NCBI GenBank assembly: GCA_963070105.1
Contig: OY718808.1
Location: forward strand, 1,621,738 to 1,685,737
DNA: 64,000 nucleotides
Direction: 5' to 3'
Source: Litomosoides sigmodontis
Taxonomy: Eukaryota > Nematoda > Chromadorea > Rhabditida > Onchocercidae
Made by a program: the position numbers and the translations under genes. A model generated the notes under the pieces. It was not told the origin of the DNA, did no database searches, and was given only the letters and a program-made list of their open reading frames with translations. This document shows positions 10,942 through 22,011 of the stretch, piece after piece. Each line of letters begins with the position of its first letter. The stretch's first letter is position 1.

Positions 10942-11130
10942 AGTGATAATTAGCCTAAGTGATAACTTACTTATCAGAAGTAATCCCTGTATTCCACCAC
11001 TAATACTACTACTGTCGCTACCACTGCTACTGCTACCTGTGATTAGTGATAATTAGCCTAAGTGATAACCTATCAAAAATAATCTCCGTGTTCTACCACC
11101 ATCACTACTACTACCACTACTACTACTACT
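10942..11130. repeat. 103-bp tandem duplication with ACT runs
   Basis: A block beginning AGTGATAATTAGCCTAAGTG at 10942 recurs at 11045, period 103. Each copy continues into a TTC[C/T]ACCACC(A/T) segment and an ACT/CTACTG trinucleotide run. The copies differ by several substitutions and a small indel, so the duplication is not very recent. Confidence 0.85.
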
Positions 11131-11596
11131 GTTGCAGATATGCAAATTATTTGACTGCTTAAAAAAAAAATTCAAAAAATTTCAAAGCATTTTGTTTTAT
11201 CTTTCATTACATATACAATTCGTAGAATTTTGAAAATATTGCAATTACAGTTTTTTCATTCGTCGTTCATCTGTCGTAAGATGGTAGGCGCAAATAAGAA
11301 ATCAACGATTACGGTACAGAGCAAAAAATAAAAGAGTATTTGAGAATTCATTAACAAATTACCTTCATATAGCTTTTTCGTTTTCCTTTTTTTTTTTCCT
11401 TCCTTCTTTCTTTCTTTTTCTTTTTTCTTACATTATTCATTTGAGATGATACTGAAATGGCAAGTGAAGTGTCACTCATTCGTTTACCTTTTTTGTTTTC
11501 TTTTTCTCCTAGCTAAAGTTATATTAATTCAAATATTGAAATTATCATTATAGCATAACGGAAATTCGTAAGCAACAATGATGATCATCCAATTAG

Positions 11597-11655
11597 GATG
11601 AGGATAATGATAATGATAGTGATAATGATAATGGTAATGATGATAATCAGAGATA
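11597..11655. repeat. degenerate (GATAAT)n repeat
   Basis: Hexamer-like GATAATGATAGTGATAATG with TGG and TGATG variants. Confidence 0.85.
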
Positions 11656-11695
11656 ATACGATACGAAATAATGATGGTGGTAACTATTTGGTTGA

Positions 11696-11845
11696 TTGGT
11701 TACTGTCAACGCTGTGCAACGCATTCTCCTAATTCAACATCCCTTCTACAATCTGTCCCATAACGATCGCTTCGCTCTGACGAAATTGACAAGCGGAACT
11801 AGTTTTCCATCTCCCACCGGGGAGTACCAATTAAATTCATTGTGA
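11696..11845. other. high-complexity island, open in several frames
   Basis: About 45% G+C by eye and free of homopolymers. The plus frame 11696-11845 has 49 sense codons, including the run AVQRILLIQHPFYNLSHND, but no ATG and no nearby acceptor. Two minus frames are also open for 20-33 codons. CTCCC/GGGAG pairs around a 4-base loop near 11811-11824. Followed at once by A13 and A12 runs. It could be a diverged exon, a conserved element or a small RNA gene; no family seen. Confidence 0.28.
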
Positions 11846-12340
11846 AAAAAAAAAAAATTTTGAGAAAAAAAAAAAACTCCATCGAAACATCAAATATTCC
11901 ATTTTCCATTTCATCAACAAATCATTCATTCATACACTGTCATTTTTAGCAGCAAAAATTTTACATGTTTGTTTTACCTTTTTTGATATCAAATGTTTCA
12001 TACATTATTTAAACTACGGTACTTTCATGTACAGTCCAATTTTTTGGTTAAAAATAATTTTTAAAAAAATGTTTACATTAAAAAATTTATCGTTAAATTT
12101 TTCAACTATTCTATCTTTTTTTTTTTTTTTTAAAACGTATTAGTGCTTCACTCGTATTATATTTAAAATCGTATTTCTGCTTTACTCATTTCAATAACGT
12201 TTCATAATTTTTGCTGTTGTTGAAAAATCAAGCATACGGTATTTAAATTAAATTTTAGTAATAAAACTAAAAATTGGATAATTTAGAGAAGCGGCAAAAT
12301 GAATGAGTGACCGGTGTTATTTTTCAAGATGAATGCTGCA
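11846..12340. other. homopolymer-rich spacer
   Basis: A13, A12 and T17-like runs with AT-rich DNA between two high-complexity islands. No feature. Confidence 0.6.
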
Positions 12341-12368
12341 AATGCTAACATAATTTCTCTTCATTCAG

Positions 12369-12489
12369 CGATGCTCACCGAACGTTCCGGATGAAAATCG
12401 GACAGGAATGAGTAAACGGAGCGGGACGAATTAGCCTGAACGCTTTGTTTGCTGAATTTTATCATAAAATAGGCACTGAATCGTTACAG
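12369..12489 (+). other. best candidate internal exon, 121 nt
   Basis: Upstream: TGCTAAC (branch-like), then ATAATTTCTCTTCATTCAG, a textbook acceptor ending at 12368. Downstream: CAG|GTAAGC, a consensus donor at 12490. The segment is about 48% G+C by eye. The frame ending in phase with the donor reads DAHRTFRMKIGQE, one TGA (12409-12411), then VNGAGRISLNALFAEFYHKI and on to CAG. Another frame starts RCSPNVPDENRTGMSKRSGT and ends at TAG. No uninterrupted frame crosses the whole segment, so it suits an untranslated or lncRNA exon, a decayed exon, or, least likely, a recoded TGA. Family not recognised. An opposing minus-strand reading overlaps it at 12462-12489. Confidence 0.38.
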
Positions 12490-12575
12490 GTAAGCTTATA
12501 GTGTAGTGCATTTGACGTAATATCACATTCATCGCATGCATTTTGCATGACGTCAAAAGCAGACCTGTTTCTAAC
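12462..12575 (-). other. competing minus-strand candidate exon
   Basis: On the minus strand, CGAACACAATTTCAG provides a good acceptor just above 12575. Frame 1 after it runs 37 codons to TGA at 12462 (start VRNRSAFDVMQNACDECDIT). Frame 2 runs 47 codons to about 12433. Both are of mixed composition. It overlaps the 3' part of the plus-strand candidate, so at most one of the two is likely to be a real coding exon. Only one splice site is evident. Confidence 0.2.
12548..12555. promoter_or_regulatory. palindromic CRE-like TGACGTCA
   Basis: Exact TGACGTCA, the consensus bound by CREB/ATF bZIP dimers. A variant TGACGTAA lies 36 bases upstream (12512-12519), and between them GCATGCATTTTGCAT resembles octamer-type sequence. 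In 27%-G+C DNA an exact copy is rare, but binding is inference. Confidence 0.4.
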
Positions 12576-12956
12576 CTGAAATTGTGTTCGTATGAAAAAA
12601 TGATGAAATGAAATTAAATAGAAATTATAAGTGAATAAGCAAATTTTTTTGAACAAATAATTTTAAACGTTAAAATAGTGGAGAGGTATTGTTGGTGGTC
12701 GTTTCGACGTTAGCTTATTACTTACGTCTATTGCAATTCAATTAAGTATTTCAATTTTTTGTGAATTAAAATTTTTATATTTTTAAAACTTTCTTTTCCT
12801 TAGACGGTAATTTACTAAATGACGAACACATTGGCGCATACACTGAAAGCATGCAATGCTTAAATTAAAAGAAACAAAAGGTTTCAGTTAATTAAAATGG
12901 GATAAATGCTAAAATTAAAATTCACTGTAAATTTAGTGTTTCCCGCTTCTTCTCAG

Positions 12957-13019
12957 AACACATTATTATTTGACTCTTATTACCTTTGAAATTTTTCTCG
13001 TTCTTTGGAACGAAAGATG
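12957..13019 (+). other. candidate internal exon, 63 nt
   Basis: GTGTTTCCCGCTTCTTCTCAG gives a strong acceptor ending at 12956, and GATG|GTGAGA a strong donor at 13020. One frame is open throughout (THYYLTLITFEIFLVLWNER). Its phase does not continue the open frame of the 12369-12489 candidate. In the phase that would continue, it stops after ten codons. Same strand and 467 bases downstream of that candidate, so both could belong to one spliced non-coding or untranslated transcript. Confidence 0.27.
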
Positions 13020-14320
13020 GTGAGAGAGAGAGAGATCAATAAGCAGGTATGGTGGCGAAGTGAAGATTTAATTTTTAAGCTTTTTTTAACTCTTAAATTA
13101 GTAAGGCCGTTGAAAATAAATGCTACTGTGACTGCAATCTAGTTAATTTCCGGTTTTATTTTTTGAGTTCAGCAAAAAATTATAGCCATAAAATTAAATT
13201 ATGAAATATCCAATGGGGAAACTCCATTTCTTCCTCTCCTGTTTTGGGCCTCTGAAGTCTTCGTCGGCTTCTTTCTTCTACCTCATCAAGTTCAATTTTC
13301 TTTTATTTAATCATTTATTTCTTTCGTTGCTGTTGTTGTGTTGCTCTGTTGAATTACTTGTGAAATGAACTTTGATTTCGAATCTGCTAGGAAGAAGTTA
13401 ATTCTTCCTCTTTTTTTTTTTATTTTTGCTGACTCATTCACTCTGGTGATAACCTGCTTTATTCATTTTTGTATTATTTTCCCTTTCTTATTTTTCAATT
13501 CATTTGTATTTCTTATTATCAGTCAATCATTTTACAATTTTATATTCCTAACATAGACCATAGTCATTTAAATTTCGTAAAATTTTTAGAACATTGATCG
13601 TTTTTTCACCTGCTAAATAAATAGGGATAGGCCAAAATTTGCATATTTGCAATATGTATTGTAACTTGACTTATTTCACTTAGATTATCTTAATTTTACA
13701 TTTGTTTGTGTATCGCTTAAAATTTTCGTCTTTTTTAATTAAAATCTGATGAGGTGAAGAAATATGGTAAATGAAAAGAGAAGCAAAGTTGAGCAAAAAA
13801 TTATTTGTTTAGGGAAAGTATCATAGTAATTAATTAAATCAAAAATCAAAAATTTTTCGTTTTTTTTTTTGAAAATTTTTCAAAAGAAATATTTAAATCT
13901 TTTTTTTTTTCAATTTTAATAGATGCAAAATTAGCGTGAAAAAGACAGCACCATATTTGGAAATTTTTTATAGCTTAAAAAAAACGGTAATTAGCATAAA
14001 TTGATGAGCGTATTAAGGTTTTAATAGCTAATTTTCCTCTTAACCATTAGTTTATTCAATTAATAGATAAACTAAAACTTTATTTTCATCAAAATACAAC
14101 TAATGTTATGCCTAGCTAAACATGCTAATCATTTCAAATAACTTTGTAAAATTTTTCACTTTACTTTTTGTAATGCTAAGTGATTTTGTTAAAAAAGAAA
14201 AAGAAATTACTTAGTAGTTTTCTAATATAAATGATTTCCCTCTTCCTTAGTTCTAATAATGTTTAACCTCCAAGAGTAGAGAGGAGGAATGAAGTGGAAG
14301 GTAATGTAGCGATGATACTA
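13020..14320. other. AT-rich non-coding background
   Basis: A 51-codon plus frame at 13017-13150 (MVREREINKQVWWRSEDLIF at its ATG) crosses a GAGAGAGA run and is not otherwise supported. The remainder is T-rich with no array. Confidence 0.55.
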
Positions 14321-14329
14321 CTACTCTCT

Positions 14330-14370
14330 CCCTCTTCCTCTTCCTTTCTCTCTCTCTCTCTCTCTCTTCC
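14330..14370. repeat. (CT)n tract
   Basis: CTCTTCCTCTTCC then pure CT for about 20 bases. Confidence 0.92.
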
Positions 14371-14993
14371 GCACATTTCCTTCAATTTGACGACATTAAC
14401 AATTGAAATTATATATAGCACTTGGAAATGGAGTATTTGAAATAAATGAATGTCCTCGATAGATGATGATATTTGAGATGCGCTATTGTCATCATATCCA
14501 TTCAATTGTAGTCGTTATTTGCATTTGGGCATGCGCAAATGTGACAATTGCTGATGTAACCTGAAATAGACAGAGTGGAAGTTCGCCACAAAATAGCTGT
14601 CGATATCAATATAGTTGTTAGATAATAATTGATCGTCCATTGCTTCTCTTTTATTTCCATTTTTTTACTTGAAACCTAAAATTGCATCGTTTCAAAATTC
14701 TTTATTAAATTTCATCGCAGTAATTTTAAATTCAATTATTGCCTTAATTAATTCAATAATATCAATTCATAGTCTAAGACTTCAGTGGAAAAAAGGGAGG
14801 GAAAAAAACGAACAAGTGAAAGGTAAAGCAATAACGTTTTCCCTTTATTGAACTGGAAGAGAGAGAGGGAGAGAGATATTTGAAAAGAGTTAAAATAATC
14901 TGTGAGAGACTAATTTTCTTTTTTACTCTAACATTAACGAGAAAGCATTAGATGAAATTAAATTTATCTTTTTCCTCTTTTTCTTTCTTACAG

Positions 14994-15087
14994 TCACACT
15001 TAAGACTTTCGTCTTATTAGGTTTTCTTTTTTTATTGTTACACGAATTAATGGGCCTTTCTCTTTTTTCTTGTTTGCTTTCATCACT
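14994..15087 (+). other. candidate exon, hydrophobic frame, 94 nt
   Basis: A 30-base pyrimidine tract ends in TTACAG at 14993, and a GTATGT donor begins at 15088. One frame is open (TLKTFVLLGFLFLLLHELMG and on), hydrophobic like a membrane helix. It is T-rich, exactly what chance would give here, so despite good splice signals I rate it low. Confidence 0.15.
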
Positions 15088-15129
15088 GTATGTGTAGCCT
15101 CAAACAAAATGCGAGAAAATGATGAACTG

Positions 15130-15167
15130 AAAAAGAGGGAGAGAGAGAGAGGGAGAGAGGGAGACAA
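15130..15167. repeat. (GA)n tract with GGGA interruptions
   Basis: GAGGGAGAGAGAGAGAGGGAGAG type. Underlies a minus-strand Leu/Ser frame (15000-15200) that is rejected. Confidence 0.9.
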
Positions 15168-15439
15168 AGAAAGAATTAAAGGAACTGTTGATACGCTCAT
15201 TAAAGATAGGAATAACTTGTAGTTTTGTTCTGCTAAGAATTGTATTTAAAAAACGAATTTGTTTTTTTAAATTCAAATCTTAAGATTTCTTTTTTGTTAA
15301 TTTTCTTCATTGGTAAGAAAAAAAAACGAGGAAACAAGTGAATGGAAGAGAAAAGGGAGAGGAAGCGAGAGAGAGAGAGAATACTGTAACACATAAGTGC
15401 TGTATTTATTGTGAATAAGTGCCTGTGTTCGATTGAGTG

Positions 15440-15504
15440 CGCGTTTGCGTTTGCGTTTGCGTGTGCGTGTGCGTGTACGTGTGTGTGTGTGTGCGTGTGC
15501 GTGC
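15440..15504. repeat. stepwise GT-type repeat
   Basis: Three GCGTTT hexamers, then GCGTGT hexamers, then plain GT, then GTGCGTGTGC. The ordered change of hexamer along the array suggests successive mutation and local amplification. Alternating purine-pyrimidine sequence of this kind can adopt Z-DNA. Confidence 0.9.
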
Positions 15505-15838
15505 TTGATTAGTGCAAGAGGGGGGAGATGTTAACAGAGACGTGTTGACTGCTTCGACAATTTAGTTTTCTCGTTCGTTGTTAACATTATCGTTGAGCAA
15601 ATGATAATTCTTGCAGTGCTCATTTCTTTTTTTTTTTTTTTGGTTCTTTCTTTCAATTGAAATTAAATGACCGTATCGATGAGAAGGCAGGCAGCACTAA
15701 GAGGGTGCGTGGGCTGACGTGAAGGGTGGATGAGATGGTGTGAAATTTGTATTAATGTGACTGCCATCACATTTCTAATTGATTTTTGAACTCATAACGG
15801 TCAAAAAATCAAGCTAAGTGCTTAAGAAATCAATGGGA

Positions 15839-15962
15839 CAGGAGAAAGGGAGGAGAGGAGGTAGGAGGCTAGGGGAGGTGAAGGGGGAGGACATGAAGAA
15901 ATGAAAGCGGAAGAGAAGTGGACAAGGAGAAGCGAATGTAAGTGGAAGGAGCGAATGGAAAC
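15839..15962. other. G-rich purine tract
   Basis: About 120 bases of nearly pure purine on the plus strand with many GG/GGG runs (GGGAGG, GAGGTAGGAGG, GGGGAGG, GGGGGAGG). Unlike the simple GA arrays it is not periodic. It could form two-quartet G-quadruplexes or triplex. A frame with ATG at 15901 runs into AAT|GTAAGT at 15938, a perfect donor core, giving a possible 12-codon first exon, but acidic/basic residues follow automatically from the composition. Confidence 0.5.
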
Positions 15963-15987
15963 TTTTGTTAGCTGTGTTATTATTAGC

Positions 15988-16940
15988 CTAAAATTTAATT
16001 GAAATCATTTTTGCGCAATTTAATTTTAACATTTCAAAGTGTGAAATAGCCAGGATGTGAGTGAAGAAAATAGCTCGTGTCAAATTGGTTCCAATACTTT
16101 TCTCCTTTTTTTTTTCCCCCCGTTTTATTGGAGCAGCTGAAATATCGTTTGTCTGTTTTAGCTGCATGAATTTGAAATTTTCATTCTCTTTCTTTGTTGC
16201 ACTTTTTACTGAATTTGCGACATCATCCATTTAATGCAGTTAAAGTACGGAAGAAATAAAAAACAAACAAACTGTCGAATTATAATTTTACAGTCGTATT
16301 GTTACAATTGATTTTATTTGCACGATTTGTGGAACTGTAACTTTCTGAGAAATGAGACGAGTTGAAAATGCTTACATCTTTGTTAAAAATTTCTCTTTTA
16401 AATCAAATAATTTATAATTCTTCTGCTATGATGCTAACTGCTAGCGAATTTCATGGCAGTCAATATCAATGCAACTTTCACCTCAATTTTTAAAACTATT
16501 GCAACTCAATGATTTTTTTCCTGAAAGTTAATCTAACTATTTTTGCAGTTACACTCACGCTATCTTACCGTTACAAGGATATTGCTTTTTTCCTGCCTCT
16601 TTTTTCCCACAAAATGAAATACTGTAAAGATAAAATTCTCTGCCTTTAAAAATAACCAATAGGAAGCTAAGTGAAATTAACTGAAATATTTTTTCTTTCT
16701 TAACATATAAATTAAAATATCACCAGCGAATCCATTTTTTTCCTCAATTATATAGCTTGCTGCACACATATCATTTACATATTATGATGAATGCTTTCCA
16801 CACTGAAATTAGCATCATAAAATGAGCAATGATTGGATGAACTTTGTGAAAATATTGCAGTTAATTCACTACTCCTACTAATTATAGAGGTATATGGATG
16901 GAGGGGCAAATTACTACCTGTAATATACAGCGATATATAT
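15988..16940. other. AT-rich non-coding background
   Basis: An 80-codon minus frame (15988-16230) is open through mixed sequence but has no recognisable domain or splice context. No array here. Confidence 0.5.
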
Positions 16941-16960
16941 AAATACACATATTTTTCTAC

Positions 16961-17413
16961 CATATAGCATACCATATCATATCATCTCGTACCATAATGA
17001 TTTTTCCAACCATATAGCATACCATATCATATCATCCCACACCATAATGATCTTTCCTACCATATAGCATACCATATCATATCATCTCGTATCATAATGA
17101 TCTTTCCTACCCTGTAGCATACCATATCATCTCGTACCATAATGATATTTCCTACCCTGCAGCATACCATATCACCTCGTACCATAATGATCTTTCCTAC
17201 GATATCATATCATCTCGTACCATAATGATCTTTCCTACCCTGTAGCATACCATATCATCTCGTACCATAATGATCTTTCCTACCCTGCAGCATACCATAT
17301 CATATCACCTCGTACCATAATGACCTTTCCTACCATATCATATCATCTCGTACCATAATGATCTTTCCTACCCTGTAGCATGCCATATCATATCATCCCA
17401 CACCATAATGATA
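16961..17413. repeat. ten-unit minisatellite, 38/45/50-bp units
   Basis: Units end in CATAATGATCTTTCCTAC. Boundaries: 16961, 17011, 17061 (50 bp each), 17111, 17156 (45), 17201 (38), 17239 (45), 17284 (50), 17334 (38) and a final unit at 17372. Lengths differ by loss of a 5-bp ATATC-type block or a 12-bp block. Units 4-6 and 7-9 repeat the same order (CCTGTAG, CCTGCAG, short unit), a three-unit higher-order repeat of 128-133 bp. Confidence 0.95.
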
Positions 17414-20400
17414 TATTGCTAATTTGGCCACCATTTAATGATCACATAGCAATTCAATTCAATAATAATGATAAATAAATTTTGTAAAATTGTGGCAATG
17501 ATTATGATAGATGTGTGCAGCTTGTTTTGTAATTTATTATCATTTTGAAAATTTTAATAACAAACAATTAGCAATTGATGTGGGAAAAAAATTCTGATAC
17601 AATAAAAATTTGTTTTTTTCAAAAATGTTGTATATTATTAAGAGCAAAACTGGACAAGTACGCACACACGCACACGTACGTACATACGTGCTTTTTTTTT
17701 AGTTCGATTATATCTATCAGAGACTGGTTGTCGGTAGATTTGATTTACAGGAACTATACTTGTTGTGGTTCACTTACGCAAACCATTATGATGAAAAGAT
17801 AGGTTAATGTCAACGGCACTGTTTCTAACGCTCTTCCATCTCCTACCTGTAAGTTATTTCACATTTCACTACCAATTTACATAAACGTACATTGATTGCA
17901 ATTTCACTCAAAGCAAACTTTAGAATTCTAATGACTCGCATCCCTAGCTCAGTAAAATAAAAAAAAAAACAAAGAGAAAGGCATTGGCAAAATTGGAAAT
18001 GAAATTTTTGCAAAGCAAAAGCTATATGATTGTTGAAGTGGAAGTTTTAACTCAATTATTACTCATACATTTTACAGTAAAATATTAATTCCAGCTATTC
18101 TGTGTTACTGTGAAATTACTTGATACTTTGCAGCACTATCGAATATCGGCTACCATTCTAACATTACAAAGTTTGCTTTTGTATCCAACTAGCAACATAC
18201 CGTAATTCATTCCGTTCAGCCTTTTTTTTGTCAATTTTACATTTTGAGATCAACCCTATAATTTTGCATTAATTTCATTCAAACAGTGCAAATGCATGCA
18301 TAAATGTTTGTGATTCAATTTAAACAATTCTCGTTGAAAATTAAGATTAAAATTTTAGGGCTAGCAAACGCTTGAATATTTTTTTTTTGAAAAGCATTTA
18401 CACCGTGTATTAGTGGGATTCAATTTGTGTACGATCGAATCTATCAATAATTAGAAATTCTAAATTAAAAAGCATATGTAAAAAAAATGTATTTCTGATA
18501 GGTTTTTTTTATTAGCAATAGCTATGACTACGGTAAGACAATCAAATTTTTTATTTTTTTTGAGCAAATTATTGGTTTCAAAAATTAAAATTGCTCAAAA
18601 TGCATTTGTTTAGTGTCTTTTTTGTCAATGAAAATTAAAGCTAAAATCAATTGTTAGATATGCTAAATGCAATAAAAGCTAAAGGAAAATGTGACATGAC
18701 TAAGAAGCGATTTGTTTTCATTAAATTTTTATTAATTTAACTTCATTTTTCTTTTCAACTAACCCTTTCTTAATGAGAAATTGAGGAGAATGAGAAGAGG
18801 AGGATATAATTTGTCGGAAAAGCTTTTTTTTTGTTTGCAATGCTTTTGCTAGCTAACACAATTTAATAATTCATTCTCACTTACTGGCGACTTTATTCAA
18901 ATTTTTCAAATCAGTATAATTTGCTTGCACAATAGACTTCAGTAAGTGTTCCAGCGTGAAACGCTCAATTATATTAAGGGAAAAAAATGAAGTTTAAATT
19001 ATTGTTAAGATGAATAGCCTACCATTTAATTAGACACTTAATTAATGTAATATTTTGTATGGTTAGAATTGATCAAAAATTAAATTGAAAATGAACGTGA
19101 ATCTAAAAATGCTCAGGCTTAACGAAAAACATATATTTAACTAAAATAGAAATGAGGAAGGAGTTGAGCGGTCAAACTGACCTGGCATATCGGTAAAGAA
19201 GGGATTGAATATTATTAAATGCCAGCATTTTAGGGAAATTTCACAGCCGTAGTAGTGTTTCTTCAGCATCTCTTTTTTTTGGAAAAACCTATTGCAACGC
19301 GTACTCTTATTTATTCTTTAAAAAAAAATATTTTTATAATTTCTGGAATTGCTAAAACTACCTGGATGTGTCGATAGAACGCCGGTAAAAGTAACCAACA
19401 GCATGCGCTAAAATGTCGACAGAATTTTGAATTAAATAAAATTACAGTAGCACTAGGTGAATAGCAAATCTGATAAGATGATAAGACTGGAAAATCATCG
19501 TTATCGTGAAATAATTCGAGGTCGATAGAATTTCAGGATAGTGCAATGATTTTATTGCACAATATGATGTTGCAATTTTTGAGGAATAAATATTTAAATA
19601 ACAAAAAAATATCTTCTTTTTTTTTCTAGCAAATATGCAAAAACGTATCGTTTTTATAGCTTTTATTAAAACAAAAAAAAATTGGATAAAAATTTAAAGT
19701 AAATGTTGAACATGAAAGAGATAGCGATAAAAATCGCTTTTTTTTTCCTTCATTGTTTGGTAAATTAATTTTTTTTCTTCAAATTCCAATTGGTAACAAT
19801 TGAAGAAAATGATTGCTTCCTTTCTTTCGCATTTCTTTTTCTGTCATTGCTCTTATTATTTGCACGGTAGTTAAATAATCATCTTTTTTTTTCAAAAAAT
19901 CTTTTTCTTCATTCCTCTTCCTCATTCCATTCTCATCCGCTTTTTTTCCACTTTCAAAACTTAATGTCACTCTTTAATGGCTTTTTCTATAGTTGACAAA
20001 TCAAGAAAAATAAAGCAATAAAATTTTCTGTGTGCTTTTTTTTTTGCAAAAAGTATCTTAAACAATTTTTGTCCTTTGTTCTTTCCGTTAACAGCTAACT
20101 TTCATCGTATATTTGAATTTTTTTCCCAGCTTTTTTTTTTGCCTTTACATGACATATTATCAGTTTCAATCAGATGATTTTTTTTTTCTTCTTGCCATTC
20201 TCAAAATTTATAAAAGATCGTAAAAGCAGTTAACGATAGTTTTATTCTTTACGTTTTCCGTTTTTTTTCAGCTCTCCTAAAATTTTATTTTATCTTATTT
20301 TTTTAAATTTGTTTAAATTGTCAATAATAGCAAATTTGTTCATTTTTTGAATGGTTCGCTCTACGATGATAATGATGATGATGAATAATGATGGATATAT

Positions 20401-22010
20401 TATGAGCAGCAAATCAAATTTCATTTTCAATGATCCTAATTGATAAAAAAAAAAACATTTTTGAATAATTTTCTTTTCAATTTATATCATTTACAATTAC
20501 ATGCATCGTTTTTTTTTCTTCCAAAGAAAGATGTGCAAATTGTATTTGAGGGAAAGTAAGAACTGAGATGCAAATATAAAAATTTTTGTTTTATTCGAAA
20601 TTTCAAACTTTGTCATATTTATTAAACAATTTGTTAAATTATTAAATTTAATAATTTATTAAATTATTTAAAGAAAAGGCTCTTTTTTCGCGCTTTATTT
20701 TGTTGCTAAATAAAAATTCAATGGAAAATTTCAAGCTCAATCATACAATTTTTTGCTTTTGCACACTAATTCTCTCGCCTGTATCATTTCGTTGGTTTTT
20801 TTTTTGTTTTTAATCGTACAAAATGAAAGAATTAAAGGATTTATGGTTTCTTGAAACGTTTGAAAATAAGATGATGAAAACAAGTTAAATTTTACTCAAA
20901 AAAGAAGTAAGTTGACAAAGGTAGAAATGATTTCACAAGGTTAGAGAGAAAGGAGAGATGAGTGTAATGATGAAATTTTTTGTTAATTAATTAATTTGCC
21001 CTTTTATTTCTTGTTAAGATTACGGCTTAGTTTCTCTCCCTCTCTCTCTCTCTCTCTTTCTTTCCTTTTTTTTTTGTATTTTTTTAAACCTAACTCTATC
21101 AACGTTGTTTTCGTATTTCTTCCATTTTGATAAATTGATCTTTTTGGCAAATCATCAGAGATGATGATTCATTAAATAGGTGAGAAAAAAATTTAGGTCA
21201 AAAACCTTTCAATAAAATTTGTCAAATAACGTAATTCCATGAAATATAGGAATTATTGCTTCAATGAAAAGCACAAATTGGTTAGTTAGCTTTTTTTCTG
21301 TTAATATTAAAATTTAGTTATTAATTTTTTTTCAAAATTTTCTTCCCCTATTTCTTAACATGTCACATATATATGTTGTTTTCTTTATTTTGCTTTTTTC
21401 TTTCCTCTTAAATTGTTTCACAGTTGGTGTTCGTCAGATTAATTAAATAATTAATTAATTAATTAACAATACTGTTCGCAATTTCATAATTTGTTTTTTT
21501 TTAAAAAAAAACAAAGCGACGAAAAGTTTTCAGTTTGATAGCTGTTAACAGTGCACATAAAGCATTATTATCTAATCAATCTCCCACGAGATTTTACTGT
21601 TAAATGTTTTTTTTTTTTCAAAAGGTTTTAACGTTTGAACCGTGGAAATTCCATAAATTATCAAAACTCACAACGAAGCAAATGCTAAATGATATGTTAG
21701 CATACATTTCACAATGCGTTCCTCTCTTTCACTCGTTTAGCTTTCTCTTTTAGCCCTAAGGGAATTAGTGGAATGTTACAGCTTATCGCAATCAAACCTT
21801 TTCCTTTCTTCTTTCTTCTGCCTAAAATTTTCACAAATTCAGTAAAAGCTTTAGAAGTTAGCACTTGAAATTTTGCAATGTATGAAAGATAAAAAAGTTC
21901 ATTTCACTGATTTTTTCCCCTCAACGGTGGATGCTAAAAATTCTGTTTGACTTTTTGACTTTTTTTTTCTTTTTTCGTCTTTTGACTTTTTTCTACCTTT
22001 ATTGTTTGTT
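17414..22010. other. AT-rich non-coding background, 4.6 kb
   Basis: No array longer than about 25 bases except a CT tract at 21032-21060 and a TTAA/AATT run near 21440-21465. There are numerous T8-T11 runs. A 75-codon plus frame (17575-17802) and a 63-codon minus frame (19779-19970) are chance-like. A short AT palindromic patch lies at 20610-20665. No RNA gene recognised. Confidence 0.6.
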
Positions 22011-22011
22011 G

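Noticed and set aside
11505..11560. Textbook acceptor (TTTCTTTTTCTCCTAG)
   Set aside because: All frames stop quickly and the following DNA is AT-rich; it shows how readily T-rich DNA mimics acceptors.
13017..13150. Frame MVREREINKQVWW...
   Set aside because: Crosses a GA run, lacks splice context and overlaps the donor of a better candidate; kept only as a remark.
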